A stretch of 31,527 nucleotides of DNA from an uncultured Clostridia bacterium (lineage in GTDB: Bacteria; Bacillota; Clostridia; TANB77; CAG-508), in NCBI GenBank assembly GCA_948528155.1, contig CAOSZT010000009.1:1-31527 (forward strand), written 5' to 3'. The notes beneath the pieces were generated by a model that was given only the letters and a program-made list of their open reading frames with translations, did not search any database and was not told the origin of the DNA. This document shows, piece by piece, positions 8,222-15,923 of this stretch (the first letter of the stretch is position 1; each line of letters begins with the position of its first letter). A program made the translations under genes and the position numbers.

Positions 8222-8992
8222 TTAAAACTTTTCAGCTCTTGAAATTTTTTTATAAAAAACATAACTAAATACTGCCATTATAGCTATAGCAACTATAGCA
8301 ATTGGAATATACTGTTCAATACCAGCCTTAGGTAATGAAGAAGAATTAGTTGCTGTATTATCTCTTCTTTTATTAGTTACAGTAGTATTAGTTCCATTAC
8401 TAGTTGAATTATTTACTGTAGATCCTCCTGTTGTATTATTTGTAGAATTTGTTGGATCTTCTGTTGAACTTGATGGATCTTTTTCTTTACTTAAAGTTAC
8501 AATAGCATCTTTAACAGTAATATCTCCAGTACCACCGTCAACAACTCTACCACCTGAAGCAATTATATTCTTTAAAGTTATTTTTGTAGAATCCACATTA
8601 ATTGTACTTTTAACTTTAAAATTTATTGTCAAAACAACCTGTGGTGCAGTAACTTTACTATTTTTAATTAAAGTCAACATTTTAGATGTTGCTGAAAAAG
8701 ATGGAGCCCACTCATTAGTCATAGATAAATTTGATGTTGATAATACTTCAAACACATTTGTATCATAATCAATAGAAGCAGCTATTGTATCAATACCATT
8801 TCCTGCATTAACACTTGTTAAATTAACATTTACTGTAACAGTATCACCTTCTTTTAATTTTGAATTACTAGTAAGTGAAATACCTACTGAATAATTATTG
8901 TCTGTTGCTGCATTTACCATTGTAAACATCAAAATTATCACTGTTGCAATAGTTAGTGCAAAATAAGACTTAATTCGTAACGTTTTTTTCAT
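8222..8992 (-). CDS. Wall-anchored cohesin protein (anchoring scaffoldin-like) with LPKAG sorting signal
   Basis: This 256-residue protein has a Sec signal peptide (1 to about 28, cleavage near NAA). A single cohesin-like beta-sandwich follows (about 33-166; GISLTSNSKLKEGDTVTVNV, IDTIAASIDYDTNVFEVL, VVLTINFKVK), then a Ser/Thr/Asn-rich linker (167-218) and a C-terminal sorting signal: LPKAG (220-224), a hydrophobic stretch (229-247) and a basic tail. It should be linked to peptidoglycan by a sortase, presenting one cohesin for a dockerin partner. The sorting motif has Ala in place of the usual Thr. It is the last gene of the cluster, 21 bp after the 1836-residue gene, with AAGGAG six bases before ATG, and is probably co-transcribed. 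No sortase gene is in the window. Confidence 0.86.
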   Translation of the reverse strand: MKKTLRIKSYFALTIATVIILMFTMVNAATDNNYSVGISLTSNSKLKEGDTVTVNVNLTSVNAGNGIDTIAASIDYDTNVFEVLSTSNLSMTNEWAPSFSATSKMLTLIKNSKVTAPQVVLTINFKVKSTINVDSTKITLKNIIASGGRVVDGGTGDITVKDAIVTLSKEKDPSSSTEDPTNSTNNTTGGSTVNNSTSNGTNTTVTNKRRDNTATNSSSLPKAGIEQYIPIAIVAIAIMAVFSYVFYKKISRAEKF

Positions 8993-9013
8993 TTTTAACT
9001 CCTTTCCTTTATT

Positions 9014-12000
9014 TTATATATTTTTTTTATTGTATGTTAAAGTTATATTTTTTAATATAGTATTATTAATTGTTGATAAATCTGTTGGTGTTAATCTTTC
9101 ATTATCATCTAAATCTGCTGCTTTGAAAAATGCACCTTCCAATTTTATATCTTGTAAAACTGCTTGATTTAAAGTAGATAAATCTGTTGGTGTAACTTTT
9201 CCATTACCATCTAAATCTCCCATTACAACTGTTGTTAAAGTAAATTCTTCTCCAAATCCTGTAACTTTTATAGTCATATTAGTACCAACTAAATCACCAG
9301 CTTGTAATACTTGTCCTTTTTCATTTAGAACAGTAATTGTACCATTACTTTCACAATTATCAATAAGTTTTTCAATTGTTGTTTCTGGTTCAATCTTATC
9401 TAAGTATATATCTCCATCCTCATAATTGTCAATATCTTTTTCTCCAACTTTATATTTTTCTGATTTTAAATATAACTTTTCTTGTTTTTCTTCCCAATGT
9501 GCATATAATATTATATTTTCCATTTTTGTAACATCTATACTTGTAACTTTTGTTCCAGTGTCATCAGCCTTTGTATACCAACCTTTAAATACAAAATTAT
9601 CTTTATCTGGTAAATCTACTAATTGGATATTATTATCTTCAACTGTATATTTAACTGGATTTTGTGAATTATCACTATCTTTTATATCTTGATATGTAAT
9701 TGTATATTGTATTGGTATTTCCTCATACACTGCCTCTAATACTATATCTTCTGTAACACTTCCTAACTTATCTGAATTTTCCCAACCTTTAAAAATAGCT
9801 TCATAACCTGGTGTTACATCTGTCTTAGTAGGAGCAGGTCCTTCAAACTCAACTTTACCACCATCTTCTATCTCAACTACTTTTATTACAGTTCCATCAT
9901 CATTTTTGAATGTTACAGTATGTTTCTTTTCTTTCCATTTTGCTGTTAAAGTAATAGCATCTGTTATTTTAACAATATCTTCTGGTTTTACTTCATTTCC
10001 ATTAGGATCTAGCCATCCCTCAAACTCATAACTTGGTCTTGTTGGTGTTGGTAATGTTCCATATGGTTGATCATATGTTACATCCTTTTCTTTATCTGCT
10101 TCTGGTAATGTTCCATCACCTGGATTAAATGTTACTTTATATTGATTTGCAATCCAATGTGCATATAATGTTTTATTATCTTCTGTTGGCATATATGCAG
10201 TAGCATCTACTTTTGTTCCAGCTGTTCTATCTGTATACCAACCATCTAATGTATAACCTGTTCTTGTTGGTGTATCTAAAGTCATACTATTTGCTACATA
10301 TACTGCTGTTAATTCTGCATCTCCACTTCCAAAAGTAAATGTAGTTCCATTTAAAGTTCCTTCTCCTGATGTTTTATCCCATCTTTCAAATGTTTTTGTT
10401 TGTACCTTTGAAATTGGTGTACTTGTTGTTCCATCATTATTATCTAATTTTACTGTATATCCATTTGGTGGCTCTGGATTTTGTATTTCCTGTGTTGTAT
10501 CAACTAAACCTTGTATTGTTGTATTAGTAGTTTTTCCATCATATTTTCCACCATTTGGATTAATTATTAAATTATACTGTGTTTGATCTTTTGGCTCTTC
10601 TTCCCAAATTGCTTTTAATTCTATATTTGTAGTAATAGTAACCTTTGTTGTACTCTCTATTTTATCTCCTGCTGAAGTATACCATCCTTTAAATATATAT
10701 CCTGTTTTTTCTGTTGTTGGTAAATTTCCATATGTAGAATCATATGTTACCTCTATTGATGTTGGTGTTGGTTCTGTTCCTCCATCTGGATTAAATGTTA
10801 CCGTATATTTTCTAGCCTCCCATTGTGCTGTTAATTCTACATCTGCAGCAGTATTTAATACTGTTGTAGCATCAACTTCATCTCCATCACCATTAACCCA
10901 AGCTGTAAATCTATATCCTGTTTTTACTGGTATTGGTAATTCTCCATATTGATCATTATACGTTACTTCTTTTGATGTTGGAGTTACTGTTCCTCCATTT
11001 GGATTAAATGTTAATGTATATTTATTTATTGTCCATTGTGCAGTTACTGTTATATCTGTTGTTGTATTTACTGTTGTTGTACTTTCTATTTGATCTCCAG
11101 TATCATTATACCAACCTGTAAATGTATATCCATCTCTTACTGGTACTGGTAAATCTCCATATTTTCCTTCATTTCTTATTGGCTTTGATGTTGGAGTTAC
11201 TGTACCACCAGCTGGATCAAATGTTAGTGTATATTCAGCTCCTAACCATACAGCTGTTAATGTTGTATCTTCTGTGATATCAACTTTACTTGTTTCAACA
11301 ATTTTCTTGTTATCTGGAGTATACCATCCATCAAAATCATAACCTGGTCTTGTTGGTATTGGTAAAGTTCCATATGTAGAATCATATATTACATCTTTTT
11401 CTGTTGTTGGTGTTGTTCCACCATTTGCATCAAATGTTATTTTATATTGATTTGGTGTCCATTGTGCTATCAATACAACATTTGATGTTGTATTAACTGT
11501 TGCTGTACTTTCTACTTTATCTCCAGCTATATTATACCAACCTGTAAATGTATATCCAACTCTTGATGGTGTTGGTAATTCTCCATATTGATCATTATAA
11601 ATTATCTCCTTTGATGTTGGAGATACTGTTCCTCCATTTGGATTAAATGTTAGAGTATATTTCTTTGGTGTCCATTGTGCTGTTAATGTTATATCTGATG
11701 TAAGATTTACTGTTGTATCACTTTCTATTTTATCTCCATCTACATTATACCAACCTGTAAAATCATATCCTTCTTTTACTGGTGTTGGTAATTCTCCATA
11801 TCTTCCTTCATTTCCAACTTGTTTTGAAGTTGGATTTACTGTTCCTCCATTTGGATCAAATGTTACATTATATTTTGTTCCTGACCATACAGCTGTTAAA
11901 GTCATATCATTTGTTATATCAACTTTATTTGTTGCTAAAATTCTTTTATTATCTGGATCATACCATCCTTCAAAATCATAGCCTGGTCTTGTTGGTGTTG

Positions 12001-14524
12001 GTAATTCTCCATATGTATCATCATATATTACATCTTTTTCTGATATTGGTGTTGTTCCACCATTTGCATCAAATGTTATTTTATATTGATTTGGTGTCCA
12101 TTGTGCTGTTAATGTTACATCTGAAGCAGTACTTACTACTGTTGTACTTTCTACTTTATCTCCATTTGGATTATTCCATTGTGTAAATGTATATCCATTT
12201 CTTACAGGTGTTGGTAATTGTCCATATTGAGCATTATATGTTATCTCTTTTGATGTTGGAGATACTGTTCCTCCATTTGCATGAAATATTACTGTATATT
12301 TATTTGAATTCCAATGTGCTGTTAGTGTTATATCTCCAGTAATATTAACTGTTGTAGTACTTTCTATTTTTTCTCCATCTATATTATACCAACCTGTAAA
12401 TTCATATCCTTCTTTTACTGGTATTGGTAATGGTCCATATGTTCCTTCATTTCTTATTGGTTTTGATGTTGGTGTTACTGTTCCACCATCTGGATCAAAT
12501 GTTAAAGTATATTCAGCTCCTAACCATACAGCCTTTAATTCTGTATCTGCTACTATGTCTACTATTTTATCAGCAGTAATTCTATTGTTATTTGGATCAT
12601 ACCATCCATCAAAATCATAACCTGGTCTTGTTGGTACTGGTAAAGTTCCATATTGTGCATCATATGTTACAGTCATTGATGTTGTTGGTGTTGTTCCACC
12701 ATTTGCATTAAATGTTATTGTATAATTATTTGGTGTCCAATGTGCATATAATGTTTTATTAGATAATGGTGTATATGGTGAAGATACTGGAGTTCCTCCT
12801 GTTTCAGTTTCAAACCAACCATCAAATCTATACCCTCTTCTTGTTAATGTACCTAAATCTATACTATTTGATGTATACTCTGCTGTTAATGTACCATTTC
12901 CATCTGCAAATGTATACACATTTCCAGCTGTATTAAGTTGACCTTTTCCTGTTACTATCCAGCTATCAAAAGATCTTGTTTGCACAACTTGTCTTGCTGC
13001 TTCTGATCCATAATTAGGATCTAAAGTAACTATATATCCTTGTGGTGCTACTGGTTTTGTTATAGGAACTTGCTCATCATATGTTCCTGATTTAGTTACA
13101 TTATCTGTTTTTCCTTCATATGTTCCACCATTTGGATTTATTGTTAATGTATAATCTACTGTATCCCATTGAGCAAATAATATTGTTGGTTTATCTGTTG
13201 TATTTTCTGGTGTATATTGTTCACCTACATCTCCAACTTTTGTTCCTCCTGTCATCGCAGTATACCAACCTTTAAATGTTGAACCTGTTTTACTAGCATT
13301 TGGTAATATTATACTATTACCTTCATATTGTGCTACTATTGTTTTATCTGTATCATCAAATGTATATTTTATTCCACTTAAACTACTTCCATCACTAAAA
13401 GTCCATCCAGTAAACCTTTTAGTTTGTACTTCTCTTAATGAATCTACAATTCCGCCATTAGCCATAAAGTTGACTGTATATCCATCTGGTGCTCTTGTTG
13501 GATCAGGAATTGTCATTTCTGTTCCAAAATCTTCAGTAAATGTTTGTTGTATTGATGACTGTGATGAAGAATCTTTTCCCCAAACTCCTCCATTTGGATC
13601 TACTGTTAAAGACGATTGTTTAGCTTCCCATATTGCATACAAATCTAAATTTGCATCTGTTGAATAAGTAGCTCCTGGCTGATATGCAGTTCCATTTCCA
13701 TTTGCATCAGTATTCCATTCTTTAAAATTATAACCTGTTCTTGTTGGAGCTGCTTCTATTACATAATCTGTACCTTGAAATTTTTGCCCTGCTTGTGGCA
13801 TACCTGATACTGTATCTGTTGTATTTGCATTATATGTAATATCATATGAATCTGATTGTGCTGGTAATGTCAAATCAATAGAATATCCTGACCAATCTGC
13901 CTTTGCATCTGTATAATCTCCATTAGCAGTTTTATTACTTACAGACATTCCTTTAAATTTTAAAGTTGTCTCTTTTAAAACATCTGCTTCAGTTTCTCCA
14001 CTTTCTAAAACTATATTATCATTTACTGTCAAATTTATAGTAAAAGCTCTAAATTTATTACTTTCTACTTGATTATTCTTATCACTTACAGTAAAAGCCT
14101 GTTCCATTTTCCCATCTGAATCCACATCTTCCTGTTTCCAAGAATCAGATAGCACTTTCCATTCGTTAGTATCTGTTTTATAAAAATTAATAATATCTGT
14201 TTCACTAAGCTGTTTAAATACCTTCTTATCATAATCTAAGTATAAAGATAGCCCAACAATACTATCACCTTCAATTTCAACAGTTACTGGTACTGTTTTA
14301 CCTTTCTCTAATTTAGGCACAGGTGATGACATTGTAACTGTTGCTCTAACATATTGATCATTATATATCCCATCGGTCTCTTCTTCAGTTGTAAATGAAT
14401 TACTACCATTTGCTGCAAAACTTTTTAATGGAATTACTATTGGCATTAATATTTGCATTAATAAACTAAATATTAATAATATAGCAACTAGTTTAAAATC
14501 AGTCTTTTTATTTTCTGAATCCAT
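9014..14524 (-). CDS. Giant InlB-repeat surface protein with cohesin-like and dockerin ends
   Basis: This 1836-residue protein begins with a hydrophobic secretion segment (about 11-33; cleavage near SFAA). A cohesin-like domain (about 56-222; KLEKGKTVPVTVEIEG, GLSLYLDYDKKVF) carries an inserted Asp-rich loop, DVDSDGKM. About seventeen InlB B / Listeria-Bacteroides repeats follow (227-1677; consensus YTLTFDPNGG, then GYxFxGWY and LTAxW); nine form a higher-order triplet array. The end is a conserved pre-dockerin module (1684-1767) and a type I-like dockerin (1769-1827) with loops DLDGNGKVTPTD and DLDDNERLTPTD. No sorting signal is present, so display probably depends on the dockerin. The repeat family forms beta-grasp stalks in adhesins; the ligand is unknown. 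Thr and Gly content is high. AAGGAGGAGG precedes ATG, and a candidate internal promoter lies upstream. Confidence 0.9.
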   Translation of the reverse strand: MDSENKKTDFKLVAILLIFSLLMQILMPIVIPLKSFAANGSNSFTTEEETDGIYNDQYVRATVTMSSPVPKLEKGKTVPVTVEIEGDSIVGLSLYLDYDKKVFKQLSETDIINFYKTDTNEWKVLSDSWKQEDVDSDGKMEQAFTVSDKNNQVESNKFRAFTINLTVNDNIVLESGETEADVLKETTLKFKGMSVSNKTANGDYTDAKADWSGYSIDLTLPAQSDSYDITYNANTTDTVSGMPQAGQKFQGTDYVIEAAPTRTGYNFKEWNTDANGNGTAYQPGATYSTDANLDLYAIWEAKQSSLTVDPNGGVWGKDSSSQSSIQQTFTEDFGTEMTIPDPTRAPDGYTVNFMANGGIVDSLREVQTKRFTGWTFSDGSSLSGIKYTFDDTDKTIVAQYEGNSIILPNASKTGSTFKGWYTAMTGGTKVGDVGEQYTPENTTDKPTILFAQWDTVDYTLTINPNGGTYEGKTDNVTKSGTYDEQVPITKPVAPQGYIVTLDPNYGSEAARQVVQTRSFDSWIVTGKGQLNTAGNVYTFADGNGTLTAEYTSNSIDLGTLTRRGYRFDGWFETETGGTPVSSPYTPLSNKTLYAHWTPNNYTITFNANGGTTPTTSMTVTYDAQYGTLPVPTRPGYDFDGWYDPNNNRITADKIVDIVADTELKAVWLGAEYTLTFDPDGGTVTPTSKPIRNEGTYGPLPIPVKEGYEFTGWYNIDGEKIESTTTVNITGDITLTAHWNSNKYTVIFHANGGTVSPTSKEITYNAQYGQLPTPVRNGYTFTQWNNPNGDKVESTTVVSTASDVTLTAQWTPNQYKITFDANGGTTPISEKDVIYDDTYGELPTPTRPGYDFEGWYDPDNKRILATNKVDITNDMTLTAVWSGTKYNVTFDPNGGTVNPTSKQVGNEGRYGELPTPVKEGYDFTGWYNVDGDKIESDTTVNLTSDITLTAQWTPKKYTLTFNPNGGTVSPTSKEIIYNDQYGELPTPSRVGYTFTGWYNIAGDKVESTATVNTTSNVVLIAQWTPNQYKITFDANGGTTPTTEKDVIYDSTYGTLPIPTRPGYDFDGWYTPDNKKIVETSKVDITEDTTLTAVWLGAEYTLTFDPAGGTVTPTSKPIRNEGKYGDLPVPVRDGYTFTGWYNDTGDQIESTTTVNTTTDITVTAQWTINKYTLTFNPNGGTVTPTSKEVTYNDQYGELPIPVKTGYRFTAWVNGDGDEVDATTVLNTAADVELTAQWEARKYTVTFNPDGGTEPTPTSIEVTYDSTYGNLPTTEKTGYIFKGWYTSAGDKIESTTKVTITTNIELKAIWEEEPKDQTQYNLIINPNGGKYDGKTTNTTIQGLVDTTQEIQNPEPPNGYTVKLDNNDGTTSTPISKVQTKTFERWDKTSGEGTLNGTTFTFGSGDAELTAVYVANSMTLDTPTRTGYTLDGWYTDRTAGTKVDATAYMPTEDNKTLYAHWIANQYKVTFNPGDGTLPEADKEKDVTYDQPYGTLPTPTRPSYEFEGWLDPNGNEVKPEDIVKITDAITLTAKWKEKKHTVTFKNDDGTVIKVVEIEDGGKVEFEGPAPTKTDVTPGYEAIFKGWENSDKLGSVTEDIVLEAVYEEIPIQYTITYQDIKDSDNSQNPVKYTVEDNNIQLVDLPDKDNFVFKGWYTKADDTGTKVTSIDVTKMENIILYAHWEEKQEKLYLKSEKYKVGEKDIDNYEDGDIYLDKIEPETTIEKLIDNCESNGTITVLNEKGQVLQAGDLVGTNMTIKVTGFGEEFTLTTVVMGDLDGNGKVTPTDLSTLNQAVLQDIKLEGAFFKAADLDDNERLTPTDLSTINNTILKNITLTYNKKNI
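9494..13846 (-). repeat. InlB B-repeat array (about 17 units)
   Basis: Most units are about 65-71 residues. The second, third and fourteenth are long composite units (about 140-150 residues) that contain an extra half-repeat marked by QTKxFxxW or QTRSFDSW. The long units sit near both ends, with a run of short units between them. Confidence 0.85.
10808..12724 (-). repeat. Three tandem 639-bp super-repeats
   Basis: Nine consecutive 71-residue InlB units form three copies of a three-unit block: 12086-12724, 11447-12085 and 10808-11446. The first unit of each block shares PTRPGYDF and ends in AVW; the second has GGTVxPTSKxxxNEG; the third has PTSKE followed by YNAQYG or YNDQYG. The Trp codon closing the first unit recurs at exactly 639-bp intervals (near 12524, 11885 and 11246). 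Confidence 0.88.
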
Positions 14525-14567
14525 ATTTTCCTCCTCCTTAAATTCTTTTTATTTACTTGTTATTTTT

Positions 14568-14596
14568 AATATAACATCTTTATATTTTGTATTCAA
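14568..14596 (-). promoter_or_regulatory. Candidate internal promoter before the InlB-repeat gene
   Basis: On the minus strand TTGAAT (14591-14596), a 17-bp spacer and TATATT (14568-14573) lie about 45 nt before the ATG. They sit in a 269-bp gap, much larger than the other gaps in the cluster. In such AT-rich DNA chance matches are likely, so support is moderate. Confidence 0.5.
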
Positions 14597-14749
14597 TGTA
14601 TTGTTTTTACTATTATTCCTTATTTTACAAATCAATATCGAATTTCACTTACGGAAAACTAATTTTATAATATTTATCACTTAAATATTATATTTATATT
14701 GCATTTTTGTAACATTGAATAAATGTAATATTTAAATGATAATTTATTG

Positions 14750-14786
14750 GCTAATACCTAAGTATATTTTCAACTTAGGTATTAGC
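14750..14786 (-). other. Intercistronic hairpin without U-tract, after the adaptor gene
   Basis: A 14-bp perfect stem (GCTAATACCTAAGT with ACTTAGGTATTAGC) and 9-nt loop begin 8 nt after the adaptor stop codon. On the minus strand it is followed by CCAATAAATTATC, with no U-run, so it is a poor terminator and may protect or process the upstream mRNA 3' end. Confidence 0.7.
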
Positions 14787-14793
14787 AATTTAG

Positions 14794-15855
14794 TTATTGA
14801 ATTTTTAATACCATTTTATTCAATGTAGATAAATCTGTTGGGGTTATATTTTCATTCTCATCTAAATCTCCAGCTATCTTGTATTCATTTTCTAATGTTA
14901 CCATTTCCAATATTGTTTGATTTAATGTAGATAAATCTGTTGGAGTTACTTTTCCATCTCCACTTAAATCTCCCATTACTGCTATCTTAAGTACAATTTT
15001 ATCTTCATCTTTTGTTATCTCTATTGTCATTCCTGTTCCTATTAATTGATTATCTTCTAACTCTGTTCCATCAGCTTTTATTATCCTTATTGTTCCATTT
15101 GTTTCTAAATTATTTATATATTCTTCTTTTGTTGTTTCTTTTTCTACTCTTGAAATATATTCATCACCTTTTTCATAATTTTTTATATCATTGTTTCCAA
15201 TTTTATATTTTTCTGATGATAAATATAATTCTGATTCTGTTGTTTCTTCTGGTTTCTCTGAAGGAACATCTGGCTCTACTGGTTGTAATGGTGGATCTTT
15301 CTCCTCTTCTTTTTCTAAACCTAATGTAATTTTTTCAGTAATGCCATATCCTTCTTCATCAAGACTATCATCATAATTTGTATCTGTTAAATATATATTA
15401 TTAAAATAAATATCTGTCATACTTTCTTTAACATTAACTACTTTAAAATGTATAGTCATTAATAATGTATTTGATGCTACATATTCACTATCATTTGCAG
15501 ACACACTTACTTCTATTCCTTGTTCATTTTCTGTTCCTTCAGTTACTTCCCAATTCTCTATTGTTTTAACCGATTTTTCTACCTCTTCCATTTGTAGTAT
15601 TTCTTTATCATATTTTAATTGATTATAATATGATAATATACTTCCTTCTCCTACATATACTTCTATATCAAATTCCTCACCTATTTTCAATTTCTTCTCT
15701 GGATATTTTATATTGATTGTTCCTAATTTAGTATTTATAGACGTATTACTTGTAGCAAAACTTATTGTTTGTAATATTGGAATTAGTAAAATTTGAATTG
15801 TTACAATTACAACTAATATCTTTTGTACAAATGTGCTTTTAGAATTTTCCTTCAT
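14794..15855 (-). CDS. Cohesin-dockerin adaptor protein
   Basis: This 353-residue secreted protein has a signal segment (about 11-35), a cohesin-like domain (about 40-182; LGTINIKYPEKKLKIGEEFD, YYNQLKYDKEILQMEEVEK, LLMTIHFKVV), an acidic Pro/Glu linker (183-208), a conserved pre-dockerin module (210-293; LYLSSEKYKIG through LIGTGMTIEI) and a type I-like dockerin (294-353) with loops DLSGDGKVTPTD and DLDENENITPTD. Having one receptor and one ligand module, it is built like an adaptor scaffoldin that can bind a dockerin with one end and a cohesin with the other. It has no catalytic domain and no sorting signal. It starts 68 bp after the giant gene with AGGAGG eight bases before ATG, so co-transcription is likely; a hairpin sits just before the Shine-Dalgarno. 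Confidence 0.87.
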   Translation of the reverse strand: MKENSKSTFVQKILVVIVTIQILLIPILQTISFATSNTSINTKLGTINIKYPEKKLKIGEEFDIEVYVGEGSILSYYNQLKYDKEILQMEEVEKSVKTIENWEVTEGTENEQGIEVSVSANDSEYVASNTLLMTIHFKVVNVKESMTDIYFNNIYLTDTNYDDSLDEEGYGITEKITLGLEKEEEKDPPLQPVEPDVPSEKPEETTESELYLSSEKYKIGNNDIKNYEKGDEYISRVEKETTKEEYINNLETNGTIRIIKADGTELEDNQLIGTGMTIEITKDEDKIVLKIAVMGDLSGDGKVTPTDLSTLNQTILEMVTLENEYKIAGDLDENENITPTDLSTLNKMVLKIQ

Positions 15856-15877
15856 GAAAACTTCCTCCTATTTTATT

Positions 15878-15916
15878 TTACTAATAATCAAGTATACCCT
15901 ACTTGATTATTAGTAA
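15878..15916 (-). other. Intercistronic hairpin without U-tract, after the giant gene
   Basis: A 17-bp perfect stem (15878-15894 with 15900-15916) and 5-nt loop begin 8 nt after the stop of the giant gene. The 3' flank on the minus strand is AAAATAAAATAGGAGG, which is the adaptor ribosome binding site, with no U-run. It mirrors the hairpin at 14750-14786 in distance from the stop. Confidence 0.72.
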
Positions 15917-15923
15917 TTTTCCT

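Noticed and set aside
11782..12186. 134-codon plus-strand open frame inside the InlB-repeat gene
   Set aside because: Its Leu/His/Tyr composition is the reverse-strand reading of the repeat array, and its periodicity comes from the 71-residue units. It is not a gene.
14750..14786. Hairpin read as an intrinsic terminator
   Set aside because: No U-tract follows on either strand, unlike the terminators at 833-864, 5307-5339 and 8136-8175. It is kept as an intercistronic structure instead.
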